Shown piece by piece: positions 36,101 through 42,688 of a DNA stretch of 64,000 nucleotides. Position numbers and translations under genes: made by a program. The DNA comes from Alphaproteobacteria bacterium. Lineage in GTDB: Bacteria; Pseudomonadota; Alphaproteobacteria; Micropepsales; Micropepsaceae. Numbering within the stretch: the stretch's first letter is position 1; each line of letters starts with the position of its first letter. The DNA is taken from the NCBI GenBank assembly GCA_025350465.1, contig JANXXU010000030.1, positions 124,001 through 188,000 of the forward strand, in the 5' to 3' direction. Below the pieces are notes generated by a model. That model was not told where the DNA came from. It saw nothing but the letters and a program-made list of their open reading frames with translations, and made no database searches.

Positions 36101-36605
36101 TGAGGCGCGACAAATGCCTGCGATCGTCGCCGCGATAATGCATGGTCGCGCCGAGCCAGAGGCGGCCGGGGGCGATCGTTTGCAATTTTTGCAGCGCGGC
36201 TTCGGCGCGGTCGACGCGCGGGCGTGGCGGCATGACGATGAAGAGCAGGCCGTCATTCAACTGGGCGAGGTCTTCGAAATTCAGGATGCAATCCCCCTTC
36301 TTGGCGCGGCGATTGCCGAGGGTGAGCAGGCGCGAAAGGCGGCCATAGGCGGCGCGGTCGGATGGGTAGGCTAGAATATCGGGCGTGCCGTCACTGAAGA
36401 CGAGACGGGCGCCGACGACCAAGCGGAAATTCAAATCGCGCGCTTGGGTGAAGGCGCGCACGACGCCGGACAACGTGTTGCGATCGGCGACGCCGATGGC
36501 GGCGAGATCGAGAGCGGCTGCGCGTGCGACAAATTCTTGGGGATGCGAACCGCCGCGCAGAAACGAAAAATTCGTGGTGACGGCGAGTTCAGCGTAGGAG
36601 GGCAT
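33093..36605 (-). CDS. dnaE2: Error-prone DNA polymerase III alpha-type (DnaE2) with in-frame repeat insertion
   Basis: A 1170-residue C-family polymerase used in damage-induced mutagenesis with ImuA and ImuB. The N-terminal PHP domain starts [20 protein letters not shown]; the polymerase core contains [20 protein letters not shown] and [20 protein letters not shown] with the catalytic Asp pair, then [20 protein letters not shown]. A C-terminal OB fold has [20 protein letters not shown]. Between [10 protein letters not shown] (E790) and CAMRLGFRE (from residue 873) there are about 82 residues where relatives carry only a short linker. Most of this (34052-34233) is a dispersed palindromic repeat read in frame, so the protein is longer than the usual 1000-1100. 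The 3' end overlaps the gene at 32366 by 29 bases. imuB lies 157 bases upstream, separated by another repeat. Confidence 0.95.
   Translation of the reverse strand: [1170 protein letters not shown]
34052..34233 (-). repeat. Composite palindromic repeat, family 1, copy B, embedded in dnaE2
   Basis: In plus-strand terms the first palindrome (34052-34085) pairs CCCCTCTCTCTTCCG with CGGAAGGGAGAGGGG and is followed by GGGGGTGAGGG. The second (about 34199-34233) is preceded by CCCTCACCCCC. The spacer has TTGCGCAAGCGCTTCGGCAA, matching TTGCGCGAGCG and its flank in copy A. It is translated as residues of about 791-852 of DnaE2 with no stop codon. Confidence 0.85.
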
Positions 36606-36619
36606 GACTACGCCCCTTC

Positions 36620-36753
36620 TTTCCTCCCCCGCGGGGCGGGGGAGGTGTCGCGCGTCGCGCGACGGAGGGGGGATCTAAATGCGGCGCTCCTCCACTTCCC
36701 CTCTCCGACCTCACTTCGTTCGGCCACCTCCCCCGTGAGTACGGGGGAGGAAA
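36620..36753. repeat. Terminal-inverted-repeat element, family 2, copy 1 (imuB-dnaE2 junction)
   Basis: A 134-base element bounded by TTTCCTCCCCC (36620-36630) and its exact inverse GGGGGAGGAAA (36743-36753). Inside are GCGGGGCGGGGGAGGTGTCG, GACGGAGGGGGGAT and CCACCTCCCCCGTGAG. A nearly identical element of 135 bases lies at 40349-40483. It fills the space between imuB and dnaE2, which in many genomes are almost adjacent. Confidence 0.8.
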
Positions 36754-36762
36754 GATGGGCGC

Positions 36763-38325
36763 TCACGCGAAGAGCCCGTGCAGATACCAGCGGGCGCGTT
36801 CGACTTCGCGGCCGTAGAGGCCTTCGCGATAGAGCCAGAAGCGGCGCCCGGTCTGATCCTCGACGCGGAAATAGTCGCGGGTGAGGGCGCGGCCCTCAGC
36901 ATCGCGCCACCATTCCATGGCGATGCGCTCGGGGCCGTCGGCACGGGCGACCTGATGCTGCATGCGCCGCCAGGAGAAGCGCGCAGGCGGGCCGTCGGGC
37001 ACTTCGGCGACTGCTTCGATCGCCTCGGGACGCTCGAAGAGACGCAACGGCCGCGTCGGGCCGATGCTGTCTTGCTGCGGCGGCTCGACCGCCGGCCACT
37101 TCATGTCTTGCGCTTCGCGGGCGGGCACGGCGGCGACGGCATATTCGGGGATGTGCGTTTCCTGCGGCACATAACGGATGATGCGGCGCAAGCCGAAGCG
37201 CGCGCCCAAACGGTCGATCAGATCGGCGACGTCGTCGCTGCTTTCGCCGGGGGCGATGAAATGCTGCTGGTCGGCGGCGAGCGAGTCGGCATTGGTCACG
37301 GCCAGGCGCACGACATCGAAGCCGAAGCCCGGATCGAGCTCGTCGGTGAGGACCGAGAATTTTTCCTTGAACAAGCGACAGAGGACGCGGGCATCGCGCA
37401 TCGGGCGGCTTGTCGCCACCGACAAACGCTTGACTGCGCCGTCGACGCGGAAGAGCGTCACTTGAAGCGCGCGCGCGCCGTCGCCGCGCTCTTCCATGCG
37501 ATGCGCCAATTCGGCGGCCAATTGCTCGATCGTCAGCAGGATGTCGCTTTCGAGCACGATCGGCTCAGGAAAAATTCGCTCGGCCATATAAGGCGGCACG
37601 GGCAAACGCGGCGTGATCGGTTCGTTGAGACGGCCGAAGGCTTGATCGAGGCGCTGCAACAGGATGGCGCCGAAGCGGGCGGCGAGGGGCGAGCGCGGGC
37701 GATCGACGATGTCGGCGATGCGTTTCAGGCCGACGCGGGCGAGCGCATCGACGGTATCGCCGTCCAGACGCAGTGCGGCGAGCGGCAGGGGCAACAGCGT
37801 CGCGCGCGTCGCCGCATCTTCGACGACGCCGGGCTTGCCGTAATGCGTGACCGCCCAGGCGGCCCCCGGCGTCGAGGCGATGGTGGCGCGTGCGATAAAA
37901 CCTTGGGCGCGCAGACGGCGCACGATGTCGCGCACCATCGCATCCTCGCCGCCGAACAAATGAGCGCAGCCCGTGACGTCGAGCATCATGCCGTCTCGCG
38001 CGTCGAGCCCGACGAGCGGCGTGTAGCGATTGGTCCAATCGACGATGGCTTCGAGCAGGCGCAGATCGGCGTGGTCGTCGGTGTGTTCGACCTTGATGTC
38101 GGGATACATGGCGCGGGCATCGGCGAGGGCGAGCCCTGTGTTCAGGCCGCGTTTGCTTGCCGCCTCGTTCACTGCTGCGATGCGAAGCGCGCTTTTGATT
38201 TCGCGCACGACGATGCGGGGGCTTTGCTCAGCCGGCGCGGGTGAGAGCTGCCGCTCGATCCGGTCGGTCGACAATCGTTCGAGCCACACCGAGAGAAAGC
38301 GTGGGCACGGCGAAACATTGCTCAT
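36763..38325 (-). CDS. imuB: ImuB, Y-family polymerase-like mutasome protein
   Basis: A 520-residue protein. It begins RFLSVWLERLSTDRIERQ, the typical ImuB start, and contains NEAASKRGLNTGLALADARA and DATGCAHLFGG-like sequence (here DVTGCAHLFGGEDAMV). The ImuB C-terminal domain ends with FRVEDQTGRRFWLYREGLYG. ImuB resembles Y-family polymerases but lacks catalytic activity; it bridges DnaE2 and the beta clamp during SOS mutagenesis. Its start lies 98 bases inside the 3' end of imuA, so the two are translationally coupled. dnaE2 follows after a repeat element. Confidence 0.92.
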   Translation of the reverse strand: MSNVSPCPRFLSVWLERLSTDRIERQLSPAPAEQSPRIVVREIKSALRIAAVNEAASKRGLNTGLALADARAMYPDIKVEHTDDHADLRLLEAIVDWTNRYTPLVGLDARDGMMLDVTGCAHLFGGEDAMVRDIVRRLRAQGFIARATIASTPGAAWAVTHYGKPGVVEDAATRATLLPLPLAALRLDGDTVDALARVGLKRIADIVDRPRSPLAARFGAILLQRLDQAFGRLNEPITPRLPVPPYMAERIFPEPIVLESDILLTIEQLAAELAHRMEERGDGARALQVTLFRVDGAVKRLSVATSRPMRDARVLCRLFKEKFSVLTDELDPGFGFDVVRLAVTNADSLAADQQHFIAPGESSDDVADLIDRLGARFGLRRIIRYVPQETHIPEYAVAAVPAREAQDMKWPAVEPPQQDSIGPTRPLRLFERPEAIEAVAEVPDGPPARFSWRRMQHQVARADGPERIAMEWWRDAEGRALTRDYFRVEDQTGRRFWLYREGLYGREVERARWYLHGLFA

Positions 38326-39037
38326 GGTGGTTCCACCCCAAAGTCCATCGGCCGCAAGGGCCGAAACGGTTCTTCACAAGCTCAAGATCGAAAGCGGCCG
38401 CCCCGATGCCGCCGAAGGCGTCCGCATGGCTCGGTGCGGCGGCGACTTGCCAGCGCGTGGTCGCGGCGTTTGCATCGACGCTGCTCGCGTGGCGCAAGAG
38501 CAAGCCCAAGCCGTCGCCTTGCTGTGCGGCGAGAACGAGACGGCGCGTCGCGGTCAGATCGAGCGCGCTCGCGTTTACCGGAAACTCGCCGACCACGGCG
38601 GCGAAGGCGCGGCACTTGAGCGCCTCGGCGAGCGCCCAAAGCGCGTCGTCGATATGGCCGACGCGCAGATGAATGAGATGCGCGGGCGAGACGCCCAATT
38701 GGGCGAGGCCCGGCGCGTAGGGTGGGCCGCCTTCCCAGGCGGTGAAATCGTGCTGGACATAGAGGACGTAGCGGCGCGGGTTGCCGGCGCGCGCGGCCAA
38801 GCTCAGGACAAAGCCCGTGGCGGCGCAGAGGTCGCCCGCGGCGGCCGGCACGATCTCGTGCACCGTCTCGCAGTTGAGGCCGCCGCCCAGCGCGGCATCG
38901 ATTGCAGCGACCCCGAGGGCGACGGCCGGGCGGGGGGCCTTCCTGGGATCACGGGCGCAGCCAGCCTCAATGGCGGCAATCGTCCGCCGTAGAGACCCCA
39001 AATCCTCCGCCGCCAAATGGGTTGGCACGGGTCGCAC
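38228..39037 (-). CDS. imuA: ImuA, SOS mutagenesis (RecA-like) protein
   Basis: A 269-residue protein. RPAVALGVAAIDAALGGGLN, TVHEIVPAAAGDLCAATGFV and VLYVQHDFTAWEGGPPYAPG are characteristic of ImuA, a RecA/SulA-like fold that supports DnaE2-dependent mutagenesis. I see no intact Walker A motif. The GTG at 39037 is my start; a second GTG at 39028 is possible. A LexA box lies 15 bases upstream of the start, so the cassette imuA-imuB-dnaE2 should be induced by DNA damage. The 3' end overlaps imuB by 98 bases. Confidence 0.88.
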   Translation of the reverse strand: MRPVPTHLAAEDLGSLRRTIAAIEAGCARDPRKAPRPAVALGVAAIDAALGGGLNCETVHEIVPAAAGDLCAATGFVLSLAARAGNPRRYVLYVQHDFTAWEGGPPYAPGLAQLGVSPAHLIHLRVGHIDDALWALAEALKCRAFAAVVGEFPVNASALDLTATRRLVLAAQQGDGLGLLLRHASSVDANAATTRWQVAAAPSHADAFGGIGAAAFDLELVKNRFGPCGRWTLGWNHHEQCFAVPTLSLGVARTIVDRPDRAAALTRAG

Positions 39038-39051
39038 CTGTTGGTTGGCTT

Positions 39052-39066
39052 GTTCACTTTATGTTC
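39052..39066 (-). promoter_or_regulatory. LexA (SOS) box upstream of imuA
   Basis: The plus strand reads GTTC-ACTTTAT-GTTC, an exact match to the alphaproteobacterial LexA operator GTTC-N7-GTTC. It is 15 bases from the imuA start codon, in the right place to block a promoter for imuA-imuB-dnaE2. Confidence 0.88.
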
Positions 39067-39320
39067 TCATTCCAACTCCTCTTCGGGGAGGGAGTCAAGG
39101 TGGTTCTAAGCGGCTCAAATCGTTAATGATTGTGAACAGCAGCACATCCGAAGCGGCCCTTCTTCCCCGACAGCATATGCAGGACTTTCTCGAGGTTGCG
39201 GGCAGGGGCTTCTTCCATCCAGGCTTGATGGCTTTGGCGCGCGTCGCGCTGAGGAGAACGTACGGATCGACGCCCGCGGATTTTGATCGAGGCCGTGAAG
39301 CGCAATGCAGCCACGCCCGT
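39067..39320. other. Gap of 254 bases between imuA control region and MDR gene
   Basis: No gene I can support. A minus-strand frame (39123-39314, 63 codons, ending LEKVLHMLSGKKGRFGC then AAVHNH) is open and has GC-rich third positions, but it resembles nothing I know. It may be chance or a remnant. Confidence 0.4.
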
Positions 39321-40334
39321 TCAAGCGCTCGCGACGCGGACCAAACGGCGGCCGAAGGCTTCGCCGGTGAAGAGGCCGCGGAAGGCGTTCGGCGCATTCT
39401 CCAGGCCGTCGACGATTTCTTCGCGAAAACTCAGCTTGCCGTGGCGGATCCAGTGCGCGAGTTGGGCGCGCGCCTCGTTGAACTTGGCGCTGTAGTCGTA
39501 GACGACGAGGCCTTCCATCTTGAGGCGCTGAGTGATGAAGGGCAGGGTCTGGCGGATGCCGCGCGGGTTCGTGGTGTTGTACTCGGCGATCTGGCCGGAG
39601 ACGACGATGCGTCCGTTCTTGCGCATGTTGAGGATGGCGGCGTCGAGCGTCTCGCCGCCGACATTGTCGAAATAGATGTCGATGCCTTTGGGCGCGGCCT
39701 GTTTGAGCGCCGCTATCAAGTCGCCCGCGGTCTTGTAATTGATGGCGTGGTCGAAGCCGATCTCGCGCAGATAGGCGCATTTCGCATCCGATCCGGCGAT
39801 GCCGATCGCGGTGCAGTGTTCGATCTTTGCCATCTGGCCCGCCGTTGCGCCGACAGTGCCGGCGGCCGAGGAGACGAGAACCGTTTCGCCTTCCTTCGGC
39901 TTTCCCAAATCGCTCAAGCCGAAATAAGCGGTGAGGCCGGGGATGCCGAGCACGCCGATGGCGCACGTCTCATGCACCGGTCCGCAATAAATCGCGGGAT
40001 CGAGCACCTGCATGCCGCGCCCTTCTGAAACGAAATGACTCTGCCAGCCGAAGCCGCCCCAAACTTTCGCGCCCTCCTCGAATTTCGGATTGCGCGAGGC
40101 GAGGACGGTGCCGATGCCGGCGCTCTCGACCGTCGCGCCGAGGGAGAGAGCTGGGGCGTAAGAGTCCGCCGACAGACGCGAACGCATACCGGGATCGACC
40201 GAGATGAAATCGACGCGCACGAGCACACTGCCGTCTCTGATCTCCGGCAGGTCATATTCCTCAAGACGGAAATCATCGGCCTGCGGCAGACCTTGCGGGC
40301 GGCGTGCGAGCGTCCAACGGCGGTGGGTGGTCAT
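39321..40334 (-). CDS. NADP-dependent oxidoreductase, medium-chain (MDR) 2-alkenal reductase/PTGR-like
   Basis: A 337-residue zinc-less MDR protein. It begins MTTHRRWTLARRPQGLPQAD and contains VRVDFISVDPGMRSRL, the Rossmann motif VLVSSAAGTVGATAGQMAKI, AGSDAKCAYLREIGFDHAIN and NVGGETLDAAILNMRKNGRI. These match the leukotriene B4 12-hydroxydehydrogenase/2-alkenal reductase family, which reduces alpha,beta-unsaturated carbonyls with NADPH. The open frame to 40607 upstream runs through repeat DNA, so the ATG at 40334 is the start. A homologous gene lies immediately upstream, 155 bases away, separated by repeat family 2. Confidence 0.9.
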   Translation of the reverse strand: MTTHRRWTLARRPQGLPQADDFRLEEYDLPEIRDGSVLVRVDFISVDPGMRSRLSADSYAPALSLGATVESAGIGTVLASRNPKFEEGAKVWGGFGWQSHFVSEGRGMQVLDPAIYCGPVHETCAIGVLGIPGLTAYFGLSDLGKPKEGETVLVSSAAGTVGATAGQMAKIEHCTAIGIAGSDAKCAYLREIGFDHAINYKTAGDLIAALKQAAPKGIDIYFDNVGGETLDAAILNMRKNGRIVVSGQIAEYNTTNPRGIRQTLPFITQRLKMEGLVVYDYSAKFNEARAQLAHWIRHGKLSFREEIVDGLENAPNAFRGLFTGEAFGRRLVRVASA

Positions 40335-40348
40335 GCGTTTCTTCCTTC

Positions 40349-40483
40349 TTTCCTCACCCGCGGGGCGGGGGAGGTGTCGCTGGAGGCGACGGAGGGGGGA
40401 TTTAAAGACGAGGTTCTGACTTACCCCCTCCGTCACTTCGCCTTCGGCTCGTGCCACCTCCCCCGTGAGAACAGGGGAGGAAA
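40349..40483. repeat. Terminal-inverted-repeat element, family 2, copy 2 (between two MDR genes)
   Basis: A 135-base element bounded by TTTCCTCACCC (40349-40359) and GGGGAGGAAA (40474-40483). It shares GCGGGGCGGGGGAGGTGTCG, GACGGAGGGGGGAT and CCACCTCCCCCGTGAG with copy 1 at 36620-36753. The two copies differ mostly in the middle. It fills the junction between the tandem reductase genes. Confidence 0.8.
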
Positions 40484-40489
40484 GAATGC

Positions 40490-41521
40490 TTAAACCGCTT
40501 TGTCGGGGCCGACCTTCACCAGCGCTTTGCCGAAGTTTTCGCCTTTGAAGAGGCTCAAGAAAGCGTCGGGGGCTTTTTCGATGCCGTCGAAGACCGTTTC
40601 CTTCCATTTCATTTTTCCGGCGGCGATGAGTTTGCCCATTTCGTTTTGGAAGGCGGTGAGCTGATCGAAATGGTTGGAGACGATGAAGCCTTCAAGGCGC
40701 AGGCTCTTGCCGACCGCCATGATCAAGTTGTTCGGCCCGGGCGCGGGCGCGATGTTGTTGTACTGCTCGATCATGCCGCAGAGCGCGAGCCGCCCGAAGA
40801 TCTTCATGTGGTTGATCGCGGCCTCCAAGTGCGCGCCACCGACGTTTTCGAAATAGACGTCGATGCCCTTGGGGAAGGCGGCGCCGACCGCAGCGTTCAA
40901 ATCCTTTTCCTTCTTGTAGTTGATCGCCTTGTCGATCTTGGCCTCCTTCAGAAGCCACTGGCATTTTTCGTCCGAACCGGCGGAACCGACAATATAGGCG
41001 TCGTGCGCTTTGGCGAGCTGGCAGACGATGGCGCCGACCGCGCCCGAGGCGGCGGAGACGAATACCGTTTCACCGGGTTTGAAGGCGCCGATTTTGAAGA
41101 GACCGACATACGCGGTGAGGCCCGGCATGCCGAGCGCGCCGAGGAAGCTTTGCACGGGCGCCAGTTTCGGATCGACCTTCTGGGGCATTGCCGCGGGGCC
41201 AACCACGGCGTACTCGCGCCAGCCCAGCATGTGATTGAGGTAGTCGCCGACGGCGAACTTCGCGCCCTTGCCGGCCGCGACAACTTGACCGATCGCGCCG
41301 CCCTGCAGCGGTTCGCCGATCTGGAACGGGGGCACGTAGCTTTGGCGGTCCATCATCCGGCCGCGCATATAGGGGTCGACCGACATCCAGATGTTGCGCA
41401 CCAGCGCTTCACCCTCTTTCGGCTCGGGCACGCCTACTTCGGCGAGCTCGAAATTGGCGTGGGTCGGCATGCCGTGCGGGCGGCTCTTCAGATGGATTTC
41501 GCGGCTCTTGAGATTGCGCAT
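40490..41521 (-). CDS. NADP-dependent oxidoreductase, MDR family (CurA-like)
   Basis: A 343-residue MDR protein. It begins MRNLKSREIHLKSRPHGMPT and has NIWMSVDPYMRGRMMDRQSY, VFVSAASGAVGAIVCQLAKA, NVGGAHLEAAINHMKIFGRL and the late WKETVFDGIEKAPDAFLSLF. It is a paralogue of the neighbouring reductase, in the same 2-alkenal/curcumin reductase family, and should reduce enones or alkenals with NADPH. AAGGAG is placed well before the ATG at 41521. Its order upstream of the other MDR gene on the same strand suggests a tandem duplication later split by a repeat. Confidence 0.9.
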   Translation of the reverse strand: MRNLKSREIHLKSRPHGMPTHANFELAEVGVPEPKEGEALVRNIWMSVDPYMRGRMMDRQSYVPPFQIGEPLQGGAIGQVVAAGKGAKFAVGDYLNHMLGWREYAVVGPAAMPQKVDPKLAPVQSFLGALGMPGLTAYVGLFKIGAFKPGETVFVSAASGAVGAIVCQLAKAHDAYIVGSAGSDEKCQWLLKEAKIDKAINYKKEKDLNAAVGAAFPKGIDVYFENVGGAHLEAAINHMKIFGRLALCGMIEQYNNIAPAPGPNNLIMAVGKSLRLEGFIVSNHFDQLTAFQNEMGKLIAAGKMKWKETVFDGIEKAPDAFLSLFKGENFGKALVKVGPDKAV

Positions 41522-41644
41522 GAGGGACTCCTTGGAGGCGGTTGGAATGGCGTCAACTGTGAGTTTGGACTGGCGCCTTAGCCAGGCCAAGGGGCGGGTG
41601 ACAAAGCTGCAACATTTGTTGTGTTGAAGCGGGCGCTTCCGCTG

Positions 41645-42688
41645 ATGTCTCTACCTGAAGTTGACAGGGGATGGTCATCACGGGCGGCGCCAGCCACGGC
41701 GCCGCCCAATTGGCAAAGAGTTCGGCCCTTGAGATCACATGCGAAATTGCGCGCCGGCGTCATCGGCGCGGGCGCCTTCGGGCGATTGCACGCACAGAAG
41801 TATGCGAGCCTTCCCGGCGTCGACCTCGTCGGTATCGCCGACGCGGACGTTTCGCGCGCGCGTGAGCTTGCGGGTTCGTTGCACGCAACAATGTTCGCCG
41901 ACTACCGCTTTATGCTGCCGCATGTCGACGTCGTGACGATCGCGACGCCGGCGGCCGCGCACGGTGAGATCGGCGCGGTCTGCCTGGTGCACGGCAAGCA
42001 TGTGTTCATGGAAAAGCCGATCGCCGCGACCCTGGCCGAGGCCGACCGTTTGATCGCGCTCGCCTCTGCCAGCGACCTTGTGCTGCACACCGGGCATCAG
42101 GAACGTTTCGTGATGCGGCACATGGGCCTCTTCGACGGTGATGTGATGCCGCTTTCGATCGAAAGCCATCGGGCCGGGCCGTTCAATCCGCGCAACACGG
42201 ACGTCAGCGTCGTACTCGATCTGATGATCCACGATCTCGATCTTATGCATCAGCTGAACGGCGCCGCGGTGACGCAGCTGAAGGCCAAGGAGCGCTCGCT
42301 GCCGCAGTCGCGCTCCGACGAGGTGGCCGTCGATCTGGTGCTCGCCGACGGCATGAGCGTGCGGCTCTTCGCCAGCCGCATGGCGGAGGCGCGCAAGCGT
42401 TTCATTCGCATCGTCTACCCCGACGGCGAGATCTTTATCGACTTCCTTACGCGCGAGATGACGAACACGACGCCGCGCACGCTCAATGCCCCGGGCAGCG
42501 CGACCGTCGGCGGCGACATGCCGTGTCCGTCGACCGATCCCTTGGGCCATGGCGTCGCGCAATTCATTGATGCCGCGCGCATGCGGCGCGAGCCGGCGAT
42601 CAGACCGCAAGAAGCGCGCCGCGCGCTGGAAACCGCACTTTCGATTCTGAATGCCGCACGAGAAAAAACCCCCGCCTATGCCTCATAA
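41645..42688 (+). CDS. Gfo/Idh/MocA family oxidoreductase
   Basis: A protein of about 347 residues. The Rossmann motif is RAGVIGAGAFGRLHAQKYA, followed by IADADVSRARELAGSL, the family motif GKHVFMEKPIAATLAEADRL with its catalytic Lys, and HTGHQERFVMRHM. It should oxidise or reduce a sugar or nucleotide sugar with NAD(P). The start is uncertain: the ATG at 45 bases before the conserved domain region (41645) is used here, but a TTG at 41729 gives the more usual short N-terminus. The DegT aminotransferase begins inside its last codons. This pairing recalls the WbpB/WbpE steps that make 3-amino nucleotide sugars for surface glycans. Confidence 0.85.
   Translation: MSLPEVDRGWSSRAAPATAPPNWQRVRPLRSHAKLRAGVIGAGAFGRLHAQKYASLPGVDLVGIADADVSRARELAGSLHATMFADYRFMLPHVDVVTIATPAAAHGEIGAVCLVHGKHVFMEKPIAATLAEADRLIALASASDLVLHTGHQERFVMRHMGLFDGDVMPLSIESHRAGPFNPRNTDVSVVLDLMIHDLDLMHQLNGAAVTQLKAKERSLPQSRSDEVAVDLVLADGMSVRLFASRMAEARKRFIRIVYPDGEIFIDFLTREMTNTTPRTLNAPGSATVGGDMPCPSTDPLGHGVAQFIDAARMRREPAIRPQEARRALETALSILNAAREKTPAYAS

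Noticed and set aside
33093-36605. dnaE2 as a pseudogene
   Set aside because: The frame is intact from start to stop, with the catalytic Asp motif present; the repeat is in frame.
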